Below are positions 40,801-52,218 of a DNA stretch of 64,000 nucleotides, one piece after another. The translations under genes and the position numbers were made by a program. Under the pieces are notes generated by a model, which was given only the letters and a program-made list of their open reading frames with translations, was not told the origin of the DNA and ran no database searches. How positions within the stretch are numbered: the stretch's first letter is position 1; each line of letters opens with the position of its first letter. The DNA is from Ancylostoma caninum (lineage: Eukaryota; Nematoda; Chromadorea; Rhabditida; Ancylostomatidae): contig JBAJFG010000111.1 of assembly GCA_037903475.1 (NCBI GenBank), forward strand, positions 2,542,001-2,606,000. The letters are read 5' to 3'.

Positions 40801-43800
40801 CAATAAAAGGAACACGACAGTGGGTCCAATGTAATCTTGGTAAAGTTAAGAAAATTGGCAGGGATTGTAACAGCTGTTTCTACTCCTCAAGGCTAAAATT
40901 TGCTTAAAAATCTTAGTGTATCGAAATCATTTTCCATGAAGATGCTCTCCCTCACCTCAGGATGACTCAGTGTCTCCTTTATTTACGGGCAGCATCCGCG
41001 GAAATTTCCTTGTCTTAGGTTTCAAGCGTTCCGGGACCTTAGAAATTGCCCCAGCGATTTCGAGGAAGTATTTAGTGGGAAGAGCATCCAATGTAGTGAA
41101 CAGCCTGGATTGCTTTGAAATCTCGAGATCTCTAGCTTCAAATAAGGATTCAAATAATGAGAATACGTCTCGATCTTATGTTATTTATTAAAATTGGTGC
41201 ATCTTCCCTTGTTTCAAGATAGCCTTCTACATGTATTTGTAATCTTCTCCGGACTTGAACTGCTTCTATTTCAGTACATCAAAATCCTCACACCCCATGT
41301 GATTCTCGTAGCGGTGCTGATCGGCTACTTATGTCTAGGAGCATGGATATTAATGCTTCTTGAAACTAAGACGGAACTTGCTGCTAGGTCGAAAAAACTC
41401 GTAATGTATGTCACTTTACCAATTTTTTTCCGGATTTTTTCTATAAAACTACTTACGCACTTTTATAGTTTAACCAATTTGATGTCCAATTTTACTGCTG
41501 ACAGTTGGCGGATACTGAACGAAGCACAACACGGTGGTCGATTAGTGAACGAACAAGACTGGGCAGCGGCATTTCGGTAGGTTTTTTCCCTGAAAGTTTT
41601 CTTTCCGAAATGTGTCCCACTCATTGTGGATGCATAAAATGATTGACCTTTGTATTGGGAGCTGCACTCTACTCCGAGGATGCAGTACCACTCATAAAAA
41701 GTAGTACTTGATTTTTTCTCTGGCACGTATCCTGGATTGGGTGGAGTGTAGGGACGTGTCATTTGTGTGTTGGAAGCGTTGAGGGTAGTTGTGCACCAGT
41801 GAAGTGCGATAGTCATAGGTACAAGTGTGTGCATGTCAGGGCAAAATTTGTTCGCAATCCATGGTTAATTCGATGAAGAGCGGCGGAATTCATTTGTATT
41901 TTTGTCCTTAGTGCTGCACGACGAGCAATGCACACTCTTGACGGCGCCCCCTTATCCAGGAAACGAGGCTGCTGCGCTATTCGAGGTGTACACGCGCCAT
42001 GACAGTTGTGCATGTGTTGCTAACTGGTTCAGTTGTCCTGGCCTCAGCACCGGAATTTTCTGACCAGCTGTCGTCGCTGTGAAAGTTGTTGGTTTCATCC
42101 GTGTGGTGGATGTGCGGCCCGCTCGAGCCCGACTAAGATTGAGCGAGCCGCATGTATTAGTTCCATTTTGACGCCACCCGCGCGCCAACAAGCGCACTCG
42201 CATTTTGGCGCGGACTACTGGGACACTGGCGCATGCGACGTGTGTAGGTTCCTGGATGTACTCGGTCTCACACCTTGACTCCACTAAAAAGCCTCTCGAA
42301 CATAGGCTGAGGTCGCTGGTGCTGCTGGCGCTTCCAGAAACGTCCCGGTCCGTGCACTCGCGCACATGCTACTCACTTTCCCCGCGGGAATATGATGTTT
42401 TATTGTCGCAAAGGGGAAAACAATCGCTGCATTGGCGCTCATCGAAAAAGATGCCGCAAAGATTAGAGAACGATTGAAGCACAAAAAAGACGACGCATGA
42501 ATCTGACGTGTGTGTGCTGTGGGCAAAGCCTTCTCCTTCCAGGGAATGGATGCTATCGGTGTCGGAGGTGGTCGACGATCGGCGACCGATTCGTCGAGAA
42601 CTGAACAGACCCGACGATCTGGCGAATATGCACAACAAATGGACGTTTCCGACAGCGTTGCTGTACGTGCTCACCGTGCTCACCACATGTGGTTCGTTAC
42701 GTGCTATTGATTCTACTTTACTGCATTTCGTTTTGAACTACTCTGCATATAAAAACCTTCATCAGAATTACTGCTGTGCCATTATGCTCTGTTTGGGTAG
42801 CGCCCGCACGGGCGTGCAAACAACAAAACGAAATTCTGCCTTCTCTTATGGCGTTTGTAACCATTTGAGAAGGAAAAGAGAGGGATAGGCAGGGTTCTGG
42901 GATGCGGGTTTTAGAATTAGATAGCAGTTGAAGGCTTCCAATGATGAATGACAAGAACTTTGTGTGTGAATGATTCACGACTGTGTGCTTTTTACGCGGG
43001 TCCAGGTTTTTGTGTTCTAAAGAAGGTTACCATTTTGAGAAGAAAAGAGAATTTCGAAGAGGCTTCTGTTTTGGATCCTTTTACGTAATCCCTAGCTAGC
43101 CATCTACAAACCGAAAATATCCTCCATGATTTCCTCAACGTATTTTCTGGATATTACTCATGGGATTTACACCGGGGTCGTCTCTTCAATCCATCACCTT
43201 ACTTGTCATGCAGCGACCGAAACAATCGACCATTTGCTAAAGTCGTAGGCAGAAAATGGGGTTTCAACTAATTCTTGATGAAGGGAGATTTCTTGTTTTC
43301 CTCTTCACCTCATTCTTGTTTTTGTATTCAAAATGGCAGATTTTTAGCTGCAAAATTCAAGTGCATAATCTAGGGCGTTGAAAATTATTATTCTAATCAG
43401 TTTTCATAAGGTCAACACTCAATCAAAAGTGCCGGATTGAAATTCGCCAAAAATTACGCGTATAACTGTTTCGACAACTTTTTCTCGATATGGAATAATA
43501 AGGAAGGGAAAAGTTAATTACTAGTGCTTGGACTTTCGATGGGGTATTGGTATTTTCACCTTTTTCTTGATAATAAATTTTTCTCGCTTGCAAAAATTCT
43601 CAGTGCTTTCATCGGAAGATGAACGAAATCTTATTAGTTAAAGAAAATGCTGGAAGGATTATTAGGGAACATTTTGAAGCCAACGTTTTTTCCCTGTTTG
43701 TTCTTTTTCTACTAGTCTGGGCACAGACTACTGTATTAGAGGACTAGGGTGCAGCTGCTATTCTCGCGCTGTCTTTATTCAAACCGTTTTTAATTGAGTT

Positions 43801-46800
43801 TAAGCCGTATTAAAATCAATAAGCATTATACACACACTTCATGGAAATATTACTTGAGTGAATAAAATGCCTTGATATAAAAAAAAACAGGAAAGACGTT
43901 ATTATTATAGTGCAACATATTAACTCGTTGGCTAAACTGCTTCGATCACCAATGAAGAAATTGGGGATCCTCGGAGTCGCTAGCCGCCAAACGAGGCTAT
44001 TAAGCACTCGTTTTCCATATTATTTATTTGTTTATTTATTTGATGCACCACAGGGGAGCGCTCATGATAATTCAGGACATGATGGTGTTTCATAGCCATC
44101 CTAGGGAGCTTCAGGAGTTGTAAGAGTTAATGAGCTAACATAGGTGTCCTCTGATAACAGCACCTTATGTGCAAACTATAGCCCGGCCATTCGCGTACTT
44201 TCTGGGGTAACGTTAGTAAAACCAGCACATAGGCGGTATATGATCCCTGGCCCATTATCCAATGTATTTACTTAGAAAATGCAAGACCTTCTGCGTTGGA
44301 CCATCCTGAAGAAACCTGTGGGGATTTTTTTTTGGTAATTCAGATACAGTCACAGAAGTGGAATAGAGCTGATATTCGGCAGAGTAAAAGGTTTCATTCA
44401 AAAGAATGCATGCACTATTGAATACAGGGGGGGCCATAAGTTATTGTACAATGTTTGCTCATTTATTTCTCCACCAGCAACACATGGATTATCCTGCTCT
44501 TTTCGCTGCCGAATAGAGCAGGGATCAAAGTATCTTACAGTTAAAACCCGGTTTCCCGGGAGAGTTTTGCTTTGGAGCAGTTGGACTTAGAACAGGTTTT
44601 TGAAAAAAGCGGGTTGATGTGGAAATTTTTTACGAAAAATCCACCAAATCTCTAAAGTGGGGTGTACTGCTTAGATGCATCTTAAAGAGCAAAGAATGCT
44701 CTTTCTAAAAATATCAAACTGTTTTTGTGGCTGTTTTGCTCGGAAATTGCGGGCAGAGTTAGTGCATTTTGCGGCACCGAAAGTCTGCAATGAATGTTTC
44801 CGATAAACTTTTTTCGTTATCTTGGAAGTATCCAGGAGGTTTTTGTGATCAAAAGATAGAGCAAATCCAGCTCTATTAAACAGTGCCTAGTGCGGCAAAA
44901 AATATTTTACTACTGCGGAGAAATGGGCCAGCAAACGTTGTACAATAACTTATGGCCCCCCCCCCTGTATAGGAAAAACCGGAAAGCAGGGTCGTGTAGT
45001 AGATCTTTTTTGGGTTTTGGCTGGGGCTGTGCACCTGATATTTAATCATGCCTTTATTACTTTTCTTATTTATTCGTTTTCACTCTGTTCATTTTTTTAC
45101 CTATACGTTTATTTAGTTATAATTCGCTAAATGCAGTGTAGCATAGTTCCGCCAAAGTGTAATAAAACTGAATTAACGGAAAAGATCATCTAGATGGGCA
45201 AAACGAAAGAAACAACAAAAAATAGAAATCCAAATGACATACTGATAAAAGAAAAAGCATAAAAAATTTGCTTCATATAGCTGACAATATATTAGGCATT
45301 ATCTATGTATTTACTACACCATAAAAAATTGAAAAAAATTAAATAAGTTAAACTACATATTACGTCTGTTTTCCGTTACACACAAAATGGTGCTGAACAG
45401 TCTCCCTGACTTCCACACCCTTATTCCTAGATATTTTTCTGACTGGCGAACACCTGTGTACCAAGAATGAACAGTACTAGATATCGACATTTAGGCTACG
45501 GAGAAGTCTCAGTGGACACGGATGTCGGCAAAGTATTTGCTGTGGTGTTTGCACTTGTTGGTATTCCTCTTATGTTCATCACTGCTGCCGATATTGGAAA
45601 ATTCCTCTCAGAAACATTGCTCAAATTTGTTAGCAATTGGAATAGGATGACACGGAAAGTTAAGGTATGTCTTGCCCAAAGTATTCTCTCTCTTAAATAG
45701 GTGACTATAGGGTAAAAATTCATAAACAAAAGTTTATGAGCTTTGTTACGACCCTCAAACTTGTCATGTCATATTGTGTTGTAAGAAAATTGACAGGCTA
45801 AAGTACAGTTTAAGTCAGTTTAAACCAATAACCAGTAAGAGTATTACTTTAATTCCAGAAGGACATCGCAAGCGCTCGATAACGTTTTCTCCTAGCTCAG
45901 TTTAAAATACATACAGTGCCGGTCAAAATTATATAGCCTTTTAAATTTTCCTCCATAACCTCAGTTAACGCAAAGCTCGGCTTAAGTTGAAGCCTTAAAG
46001 TTCAAATTCTTAACTCCAACGAATTTTGAGTCTCTACAACTATCATAAAAATTTGATCTTCACGGCTTCACGTTCAGTCAAAATTTACGTTAACAAAAGT
46101 TATGGAGGAAAGTTGAGAAGGCTACATAATTTTGGCCGGTACTGTATAGTCTCTAACTACTGTATCATAATTAACTATAATAAACCATCTATAACTTATA
46201 ACTATAAATTAACTAGTCAAATACAATAAAAAGGCAATGCATGGCAGATCTTTCCGCACTATTAGCCTAATGTCCTCAACTACATATAAACTCAAGGATA
46301 ACGCTGTATTTTTTCAGCAGTGGATTTACCGTAACCGGCACGGACGACGGAAGTCGATGCAGTCGTCTAACGGAAACACGGACACCCTGGATATTTTAGG
46401 TGTGGACGGTACCGAGGAAAAGTTGTGGTTTCCTATTGGTGAGTGTACTGCTGAGGTGTTCTTCTTGCAAGTTTTCGTTGTTCTTTTTGTTTGCCTGACA
46501 ACTTAATTATGTTATATTATTTGTTACTTTTTCATCGGTTTACATAAGTTTTTGATAGTCCCGAGCGGCGAAGATATCCACCTGGGTTTTCCGATCGGTG
46601 AGCATGTGAAACAAAACAGCGTTTCTTACCCATCATCCACTCGATTTTCCTGCTTGCGAACTTTTTGTACAGAGCTATTGCTGGAAGCTTCTCATGCCTC
46701 CATGAGCAGGGTCCATGGGATTCTGACTCTCTCAGTGTGTAGCTCAGCTCACCCCTATGTGCCTTCAGCCCTGGTCCTGGTTATCCTTCCCCTATAGACG

Positions 46801-49264
46801 TTTGTGGAAAATCCTATTTTCGTTGAACCCTTTGTAGAGGAGTAGCAGTGTGTGCTTCCTTCTAGCATTGTTAGTGTCGCTTACCAAGATTGAAAATCCC
46901 TTACATGATGCGTTGGGAAGGAACTGTTACTCCATGTTAAATTATCTTTTTTTAGGAGCCTACGTTGCATGCATTTGTTTATATTGCTCTATGGGATCAG
47001 CCATGTTTATAAATTGGGAACGGTGAGTGTTTCGGCTACTCTAGCCTATTTGCTAAGCTTCTTCTAAACACTTCTAATTGTAAGCTATGAGGGCATGAAA
47101 TATGTGCAAACGTTCCTCATTGGGGGAAACCAAGCCGTGTGTTAGTAATAAAGGTAAAAAATATCATTTCAGCACCTGGTCTTTCATTCATGCCTTTCAC
47201 TTTGGTTTCAACTTGATCGTGACTGTTGGGTTGGGAGACATCGTCGTCAAAGACTACATATTTCTTTCGCTCATTGTCGCCTTTGTTATCGTCGGTTAGT
47301 GGAATTACTGGATGTCTGGATGAGGCAAAATATGCCCACGGCGTTACCGCAGGGCTGGATAACCTCTCTCTGACTCTCCCTTTTACAGGTCTTTCCGTAG
47401 TAACTATGTGCGTTGATTTGGCCTCAACTCATCTTAAGGCCTACTTTACCCGAATCCACTACTTTGGTAGAGCAAAGAGGTGAGGTGTTCCCTTCTGGAT
47501 TCATACAATACTAGCTATTCCTTACTTGTTCCAGGTTTTTGGGTATGAGCGAAGAGTTAAAAGAGATCGTCGCGCTGCTGGGAGCGATGCGGCGGAAGAA
47601 AGGCGGAAAGGTATTTCACCTGGCTTTCCGAGGAAGCAATCAAATCGATATTTGTGCCAATTTGAAGGTCACGTGGAATGACGTTCGGGATTTCCTGGAC
47701 AATGAACTGCGTGATCGACCGTTTGAGCCTCATGAGTTACTTATGAAATTACGGTTTATAGACGAGACGTCATCAGGTAGGCAGATTTTACAAAATATAG
47801 GGTCTAAAATGTCTTAATCTCAGTGTATTTAACAGAATTCGAGGGTGATGAACATATGATAAAATGCCACTCTTAACTGAGATGTCTTCGCTTTATTATG
47901 CAGCGATTTATCTCAGCCAAAATCTAACCCACCGCTTTTTTTCTATGCATTTCGAGAAAGGAATTGAGTAAAAAATCTGTATTCGAAAGCATTCGAGTTC
48001 AATTTGGCGCTTTTGCATGGTCTTTGATGGGTTATAGACACAGAATCGCATGACTTTCTCCTGTGCATCCCCGTGTTTTTGTAACTTCTCAACCTTGAGC
48101 GAAGAAAAGACTGCAAATAAGAAGAGAGCACGGGCCAGAGAAGACACACCCGTAGACATTTCGCTACCGTTCTGGCATGGCATGAATTGTATCCAGAAAA
48201 ATTACTGCGGATTTTATATGTAGGATCAAAATGGGATGTGTTTGACATTGCACACGTTGAAAATTCCGATGTCCCGAGAACAGAAAACATTATACGTGGC
48301 ACTGAGAAAAGGGTAAGAATGGCTGTAGATCTTTTTTTTTTCGTATGTTAGTAGTTTTTGTCAGGCTCATGAAATGCTAAGTTGTTCAATTTTTATTAGA
48401 TCCAACGTATGGCGGATATTGTGTATTATTGATGAACAAAGAAATAATTTTCCGCCAAATTTCCTTAGTCTGGCTCACCATTTCCTAACAGGAATTGTAA
48501 TTGGTTCTATTAACTCAGCGTATTTTAGAGTGCGAGTGGCAGAGGGTTTCAAGCAAGTTACTTGTCAGACTGAAGTCGATAGTGTTTAGTAGTATCCTTT
48601 GCCAAATGAAGTGCATTCAAAAATGAGTGCATTCTGAGAATCACTAAGTGTAATTAATTAAGTAAATAGGTGAATTAACGATATCCAAGCCACTGCATGT
48701 GGATACTTTGTTTGGGTGTCATTTACAGAAATCGTCTATAGTTATCGACTTTTTTCTTTATATCGGAACAACTGTGCAGTAATTAAACTTCCATAATTGA
48801 ACTTTTTCAAAATTTGATTTATTTATTACCGGATGCAAGAGTTGACAAGAAAAGAACAACCGTTTGAGAAATAACTCCGATAAATACTATGGTAGGTGAA
48901 GAAAACCTCTCCAAATGAGTAAAATATAAGCATGAGCCAACTGGTGAGGCAATTGATCAGGAGGCATGAACTGGGGGAGGGGGCTGGATGTCGTGGTTTT
49001 GACACCTAATCTGAGCTAATCACACATTTCTGGCGGAAGTGGGGAGACTATCAAGAATAGATCTTTCTTAGAAATGTAGAAGAGAGCTTTAACAACGACT
49101 TTGTAAATATTGTTCACAAAGTTGTAATTATACTATACATTACATACTACTTTGTAGGGATGTCTACAATTCGGCATAATTCGTTCCAATCCGATTTCTT
49201 CCGCGAGTCAGAGTACATACGTCGGGTGCAAGCGTTAAGACCGGAACAACCGGCTTACCTCTGA
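37466..49264 (+). CDS. unc-58: Two-pore-domain K+ channel (K2P/TWK), UNC-58-like
   Basis: Multi-exon gene. Constant coding exons: 38875-39023, 41275-41405, 41469-41576, 42543-42691, 45495-45664, 46318-46438, 46956-47022, 47173-47294, 47389-47479, 47535-47776; terminal exon 49158-49264. All phases agree at every junction. Membrane segment 1 follows PHVILVAVL in exon 41275. The extracellular cap contains an NFT glycosylation site (exon 41469). Pore 1 (WTFPTALLYVLTVLTTCGYG) is split between exons 42543 and 45495, membrane segment 2 follows, membrane segment 3 is in exon 46956, and pore 2 (TVGLGD) with segment 4 is in exons 47173-47389. The basic C-tail is in exon 47535. K2P subunits pair as dimers in the plasma membrane and set resting potential. 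The cysteine in TTCGYG replaces the usual Ile/Val/Thr. C. elegans UNC-58 is known for a filter cysteine and sodium permeability, hence the name; orthology is inferred from this alone. Confidence 0.85.
39024..41274. other. Intron of the K2P gene
   Basis: A 2.25 kb intron with poly-G runs at about 39481-39490 and 39650-39658. A 73-codon hydrophobic frame on the - strand (40092-40313) is unrecognised and lacks splice support. No repeat family was recognised. Confidence 0.5.
42692..45494. other. Intron splitting the pore-1 selectivity filter
   Basis: This 2.8 kb intron interrupts the GYG of pore 1, with a phase 1 donor after ACATGTG and the acceptor at acatttag. It holds the inverted-repeat element at 44425-44967. 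The rest is AT-rich without recognisable genes. Confidence 0.6.
44425..44967. mobile_element. Mariner-type inverted-repeat element in K2P intron
   Basis: The ends read CAGGGGGGGCCATAAGTTATTGTACAA inward (left 44425 on, right the near-complement to 44967), with TA on both sides (44423-44424, 44968-44969). Similarity between arms extends over about 45 bases. Its 543 bases hold no transposase frame, so it is a non-autonomous Tc1/mariner-type element. Confidence 0.85.
45914..46144. mobile_element. Tc1-type MITE in K2P intron
   Basis: The ends are CAGTGCCGGTCAAAATTATA on the left and a near-complement on the right (CCGGCC variant), flanked by TA (45912-45913, 46145-46146). The inverted arms match over about 50 bases of a 231-base element. 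The CAGTG end and TA target are Tc1-like. There is no coding capacity. It sits between the exons at 45495 and 46318. Confidence 0.88.
47836..47876 (+). CDS. unc-58: Alternative short C-terminal exon of the K2P gene
   Basis: After a tatttaacag acceptor, two bases complete the split codon left by the exon ending at 47776 (giving GAA). Thirteen codons follow, including TAA. The resulting tail is short and acidic, then His/Lys. The same acceptor could also feed a 9-base mini-exon ending at a weak G|gtgatg donor in phase 1, leading on to 49158. Short frames are weak evidence, so the exon at 49158 is preferred as the main C-terminus. Confidence 0.4.
48139..48589 (+). CDS. Unrecognised two-exon coding model
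   Basis: Exon 48139-48312 (acceptor ggccag, donor AGG|gtaaga) and exon 48365-48589 (acceptor tttttgtcag, stop TAG) are both open in phase 0, with a typical 52-base nematode intron. Together they give 132 codons plus stop. The first exon has a protein-like mix (aromatic, charged). The second is more hydrophobic and ends polar. There is no start codon in the first exon, so an upstream phase 0 exon would be needed. The K2P exon at 47535 ends in phase 1 and cannot supply it. It lies in the last intron of that gene. It may be a gene fragment. A 119-codon antisense frame overlaps the first exon. Confidence 0.3.
49158..49264 (+). CDS. unc-58: C-terminal exon of the K2P channel gene
   Basis: After a ctactttgtag acceptor, two bases complete the split codon (giving GGG). 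Thirty-four codons and TGA follow. The tail is polar: Ser/Phe/Arg/Glu-rich, ending near RPEQPAYL. Its phase fits the exon ending at 47776. Its composition is clearly coding-like in an AT-rich flank, which makes it the best terminal exon among three candidates. It begins with an internal Met codon, so a tiny separate gene is a less likely alternative. Confidence 0.55.
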
Positions 49265-50117
49265 TTTCCTCTGATCAGCTACTTTATAACTTGTTTTTTG
49301 TTTTAAATTGATGCAATATGAAATTTACTTGTCCACAAAACTGAACTGCTAGTCAAATCCGTACGTAGTTAATCGTTTTTATGTGCTTTTGGTCAGGGCC
49401 ATCGTTTTTGTCATACCCGTGTACTCTCACTGAACTTGCGATCTTTGCGAACTTTCATTTGCGCGCGATTCTTTCAGCGTTTTCTTTTGCTCTAGGTGAA
49501 CTTATTTTTTTTAAAATTGGAATAGACACATTTTTTATAGAATTTTATTTGGGTAGAAACTGATGATGTGCGTTTTATTTTTTGTTTGTTCTACTATTTA
49601 TTGTCACTATTGAGTGCAAGCACTCCAATTGATCCATATCCCATTTCTAGTCGTCTGGGAGTGTCATAAGCGTTTTTTCTTTGCCATCATTCTCTTAATC
49701 TTTCTCTTTTTGCTCTCCTCTCCCACCATTTCTTCATCATTTCTTTGTTTTTCATATGTGACCCATTTGCCATTTACATATTGTAAAGTTAGCTTATGAA
49801 GTACCTCTAGTTGGTCTTGTTCTTGCCAGCATTGAATCTCAGATTGTTTACTTTTAAATGAAGATAATTTTGTCATTTGTGGTTCTTAGGTCTTGGCAAA
49901 GAGTCTGCAGAGCTTGGGAACGATTTCCAGGAAATTGACCACTTCTGCTGGGGTAATTCGCCTATGTAGCAATGTCGAGGCGTTGCTACTAGATAGATTG
50001 TTGTTCTCCATGGAATTCTACGCGCAGGAGACGTGAACTTTTAAATCGAATTTCGGTGACCATATAGCGGAATAAGTGGAAACATCCTTTTCATAGATGT
50101 GTTATTTTATGCTACAG

Positions 50118-50317
50118 CTAGTCCTGTTATTCGCAAATCATGTGGATTCACTGAGAACCTTTTTGGTAACGCATATCCTGTCCTATCCTATAGCACTGAA
50201 AAACTCGGCTATGGGGGTTCTCCGTCTCCTTCTAAGCAGATTATTCGAAAAGTGGAGAAATCTCGTATTTTGGCTGATTTTCATCCTCTTCCGAAGTGTT
50301 TGAAGCATCATAAATGG
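50118..50317 (+). CDS. unc-58: Possible alternative C-terminal exon of K2P gene
   Basis: The acceptor tttatgctacag is followed by two bases completing a split codon, then 66 open codons to a TGG|gttagt donor in phase 0. The product is Ser/Pro/Lys/Gly-rich, with a basic amphipathic stretch near its end. It fits the phase 1 end of the exon at 47535. It could run on unspliced to a stop at 50375, or splice to 50749 and stop after six codons. I infer a link to the channel only from phase and position. Confidence 0.35.
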
Positions 50318-50518
50318 GTTAGTTTTTGTCCGCATTTTGCTGTTTATCCGTTTTTTATTCGTTACGCCATAATGTAGACAATAATTTCAATTCCGGACGC
50401 GTACCAACGACTCAATAGGAAAGGGAGGTGTATTTCCAAAATATTATAAGGCAGGGACCAGCGATCTGGAAGTTAGAGGCAATGTCACCTATAAATATGG
50501 AAACTTTTTCTTGTAAAC

Positions 50519-50834
50519 ATGCCCGCGAAAATTACTTTAACGACATCTCTCACTCAGCTCCTCCTCCTTGCTCTCACTTTCGCCCAGAACTTGTTTGTAC
50601 GCCGTCGTACTCCAAAGTGCACGGGCTGTTTATATCAAAGCTACCGTAATCCAGAGCACTAATGAAGGTACAGTACTTCTCGTTCAATCGTAAACACTCG
50701 CCTTACATTCTTTTTGGTCTGATCTTAATTTTTTAATGTTAATTCCAGGTGAATTCAGGACACAGGTGAATGGAAAACTGCTTAATTTTGTACAGTATAC
50801 CTGTGGAGATTGTGGCGGTGGCATTTTCTGTTAG
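50519..50834 (+). CDS. Possible small secreted cysteine protein
   Basis: Predicted exons are 50519-50645 and 50749-50834, with a 103-base intron (donor C|gtaatc in phase 1, acceptor aattccag). The product is 70 residues. Residues about 4-23 form a hydrophobic Leu/Thr-rich segment like a signal peptide ending near Ala-Gln. Three consecutive Arg follow, then a CTGC motif, then a C-terminal CGDCGGGIFC, giving five cysteines. The second exon is open only in the phase the first exon supplies. Read without splicing, the first exon stops after 47 codons. No family is recognised. The donor is weak. Exon 2 could instead be used by the exon at 50118. Confidence 0.4.
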
Positions 50835-51503
50835 TAATCATTAATTTCTGCCAAACCTCCCAGGTGTTCGTAGCAAGGGAGTAATCCACTCTATTCCTTA
50901 TTTACTCACTTATTCTTCTAATAAGTACATTTAACGATGCTCATAAGAAGGGAAAAACTATCTTTAAAAAGCAGAGGGAAGAAACAGGACTTCTGCCTTT
51001 GGTCGGCGATTTTTTAAGCATGGACGTGGTTCAAACCAACGAGAACATGTACACGATTCTTTCTTGTTAGATTCGTGCAAAACCCCGACGGTTTTTTGGG
51101 GCAAACAACATCTTTTGAAACTTTATGCAAGTTTTGAGAAGGTAGCTCAGAAAGGTCTGTATGGGAGTAGTCCTAAGGACAGTTAACAAAATGGTCGGGA
51201 AAGTGCCTATCTGCGTCACTCCAGTGGCGAAACTTGCATCGTACCAGGGCTGAGCGGTGGGAATCGGTAGGCCGAATTCAATGCCGATGCGTCGAAACGT
51301 GTTAGAGTTACAGGAAAATCACTTGTAATTAAAAAATAAAATCGTGTTGTCCGTACATCTTTGAAATTCTCATTGTCCTTAGACAGGGCAAGCACATGTT
51401 CACAGCACAGACACCTCGTTACTTTTACTAGTTTTACAGGTTTCTTCAAATTATAGTGCTCATAAATCAGATAAAACATTTAAACCAACTGAGCACTCTG
51501 TAG

Positions 51504-51780
51504 AACATTTGTTCGATTATTCGGCTATTCGAATGTTCAGTTATTCGAATATTCGAAGGGCGTGATATCCGACTATTCGAATTCGAATACTTTCAAAATT
51601 TCCAGTTCAAATATTATTCATTCGTTCGAATGGTTGCGAGAGAACATTCGATATTCGTATATTTGAGGCCAGTTTTCGGATGTGTTAACTATACTACAAA
51701 CCACACTACAAATTCTACACTACAAACCACACTGCAAATTCTATACTACAAACTACACTACAAACTACACTATTTATACT
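51504..51780. repeat. TCGAAT-rich and ACACTACAAAC-type short repeats
   Basis: From about 51504 to 51665 the sequence is crowded with TTCGAAT/ATTCGAA words, similar in flavour to the inside of the hAT-type MITE at 8971. From about 51690 to 51780 an irregular tandem of CTACACTACAAAC-like units follows. It may be the decayed core of an inverted-repeat element. No ends or target duplication could be fixed. Confidence 0.5.
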
Positions 51781-52218
51781 ATAAGGAAAAATAAACGGCT
51801 TTCTTCTACATTCTCACAATTTGTCCCAATTAGTTAGCGGAACTTCTAACTGCAGCACTTCCCCAGAAAAATTCTTTGAGAACTTTTCTTCCTTTTGGAA
51901 AGTGTGAGAGTATTCACTTGTTTCAACAATTGGAATGCGAATATTTATTAAATAATTGATGAGAAGATGTAGCTCGGTCGAACTAAAGTACCTATGGTTA
52001 TTCCATGTTCACAGAACAATAGTTTATCTTCCACGAAGAAAATATAAGCATCAAATCTTTTAAAAAAGATAGCTAAAGGGAATATAAGCTCACTCAACGA
52101 GTGATATGTCACCATTAAGATCCTAGAAAGGAGTTCTTTGGCGTTCTGAGGTTAACGTCTTCACTCAATTTGAGATGCGTGGGTTACAGTAATAAGAGAC
52201 AACATTGTAAGTTTCAAT

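Noticed and set aside
41952..42365. 137-codon - strand frame in the K2P gene
   Set aside because: Antisense in a CG-rich intron between exons 41469 and 42543, with no splice support or motif. The CG-rich patch may be regulatory.
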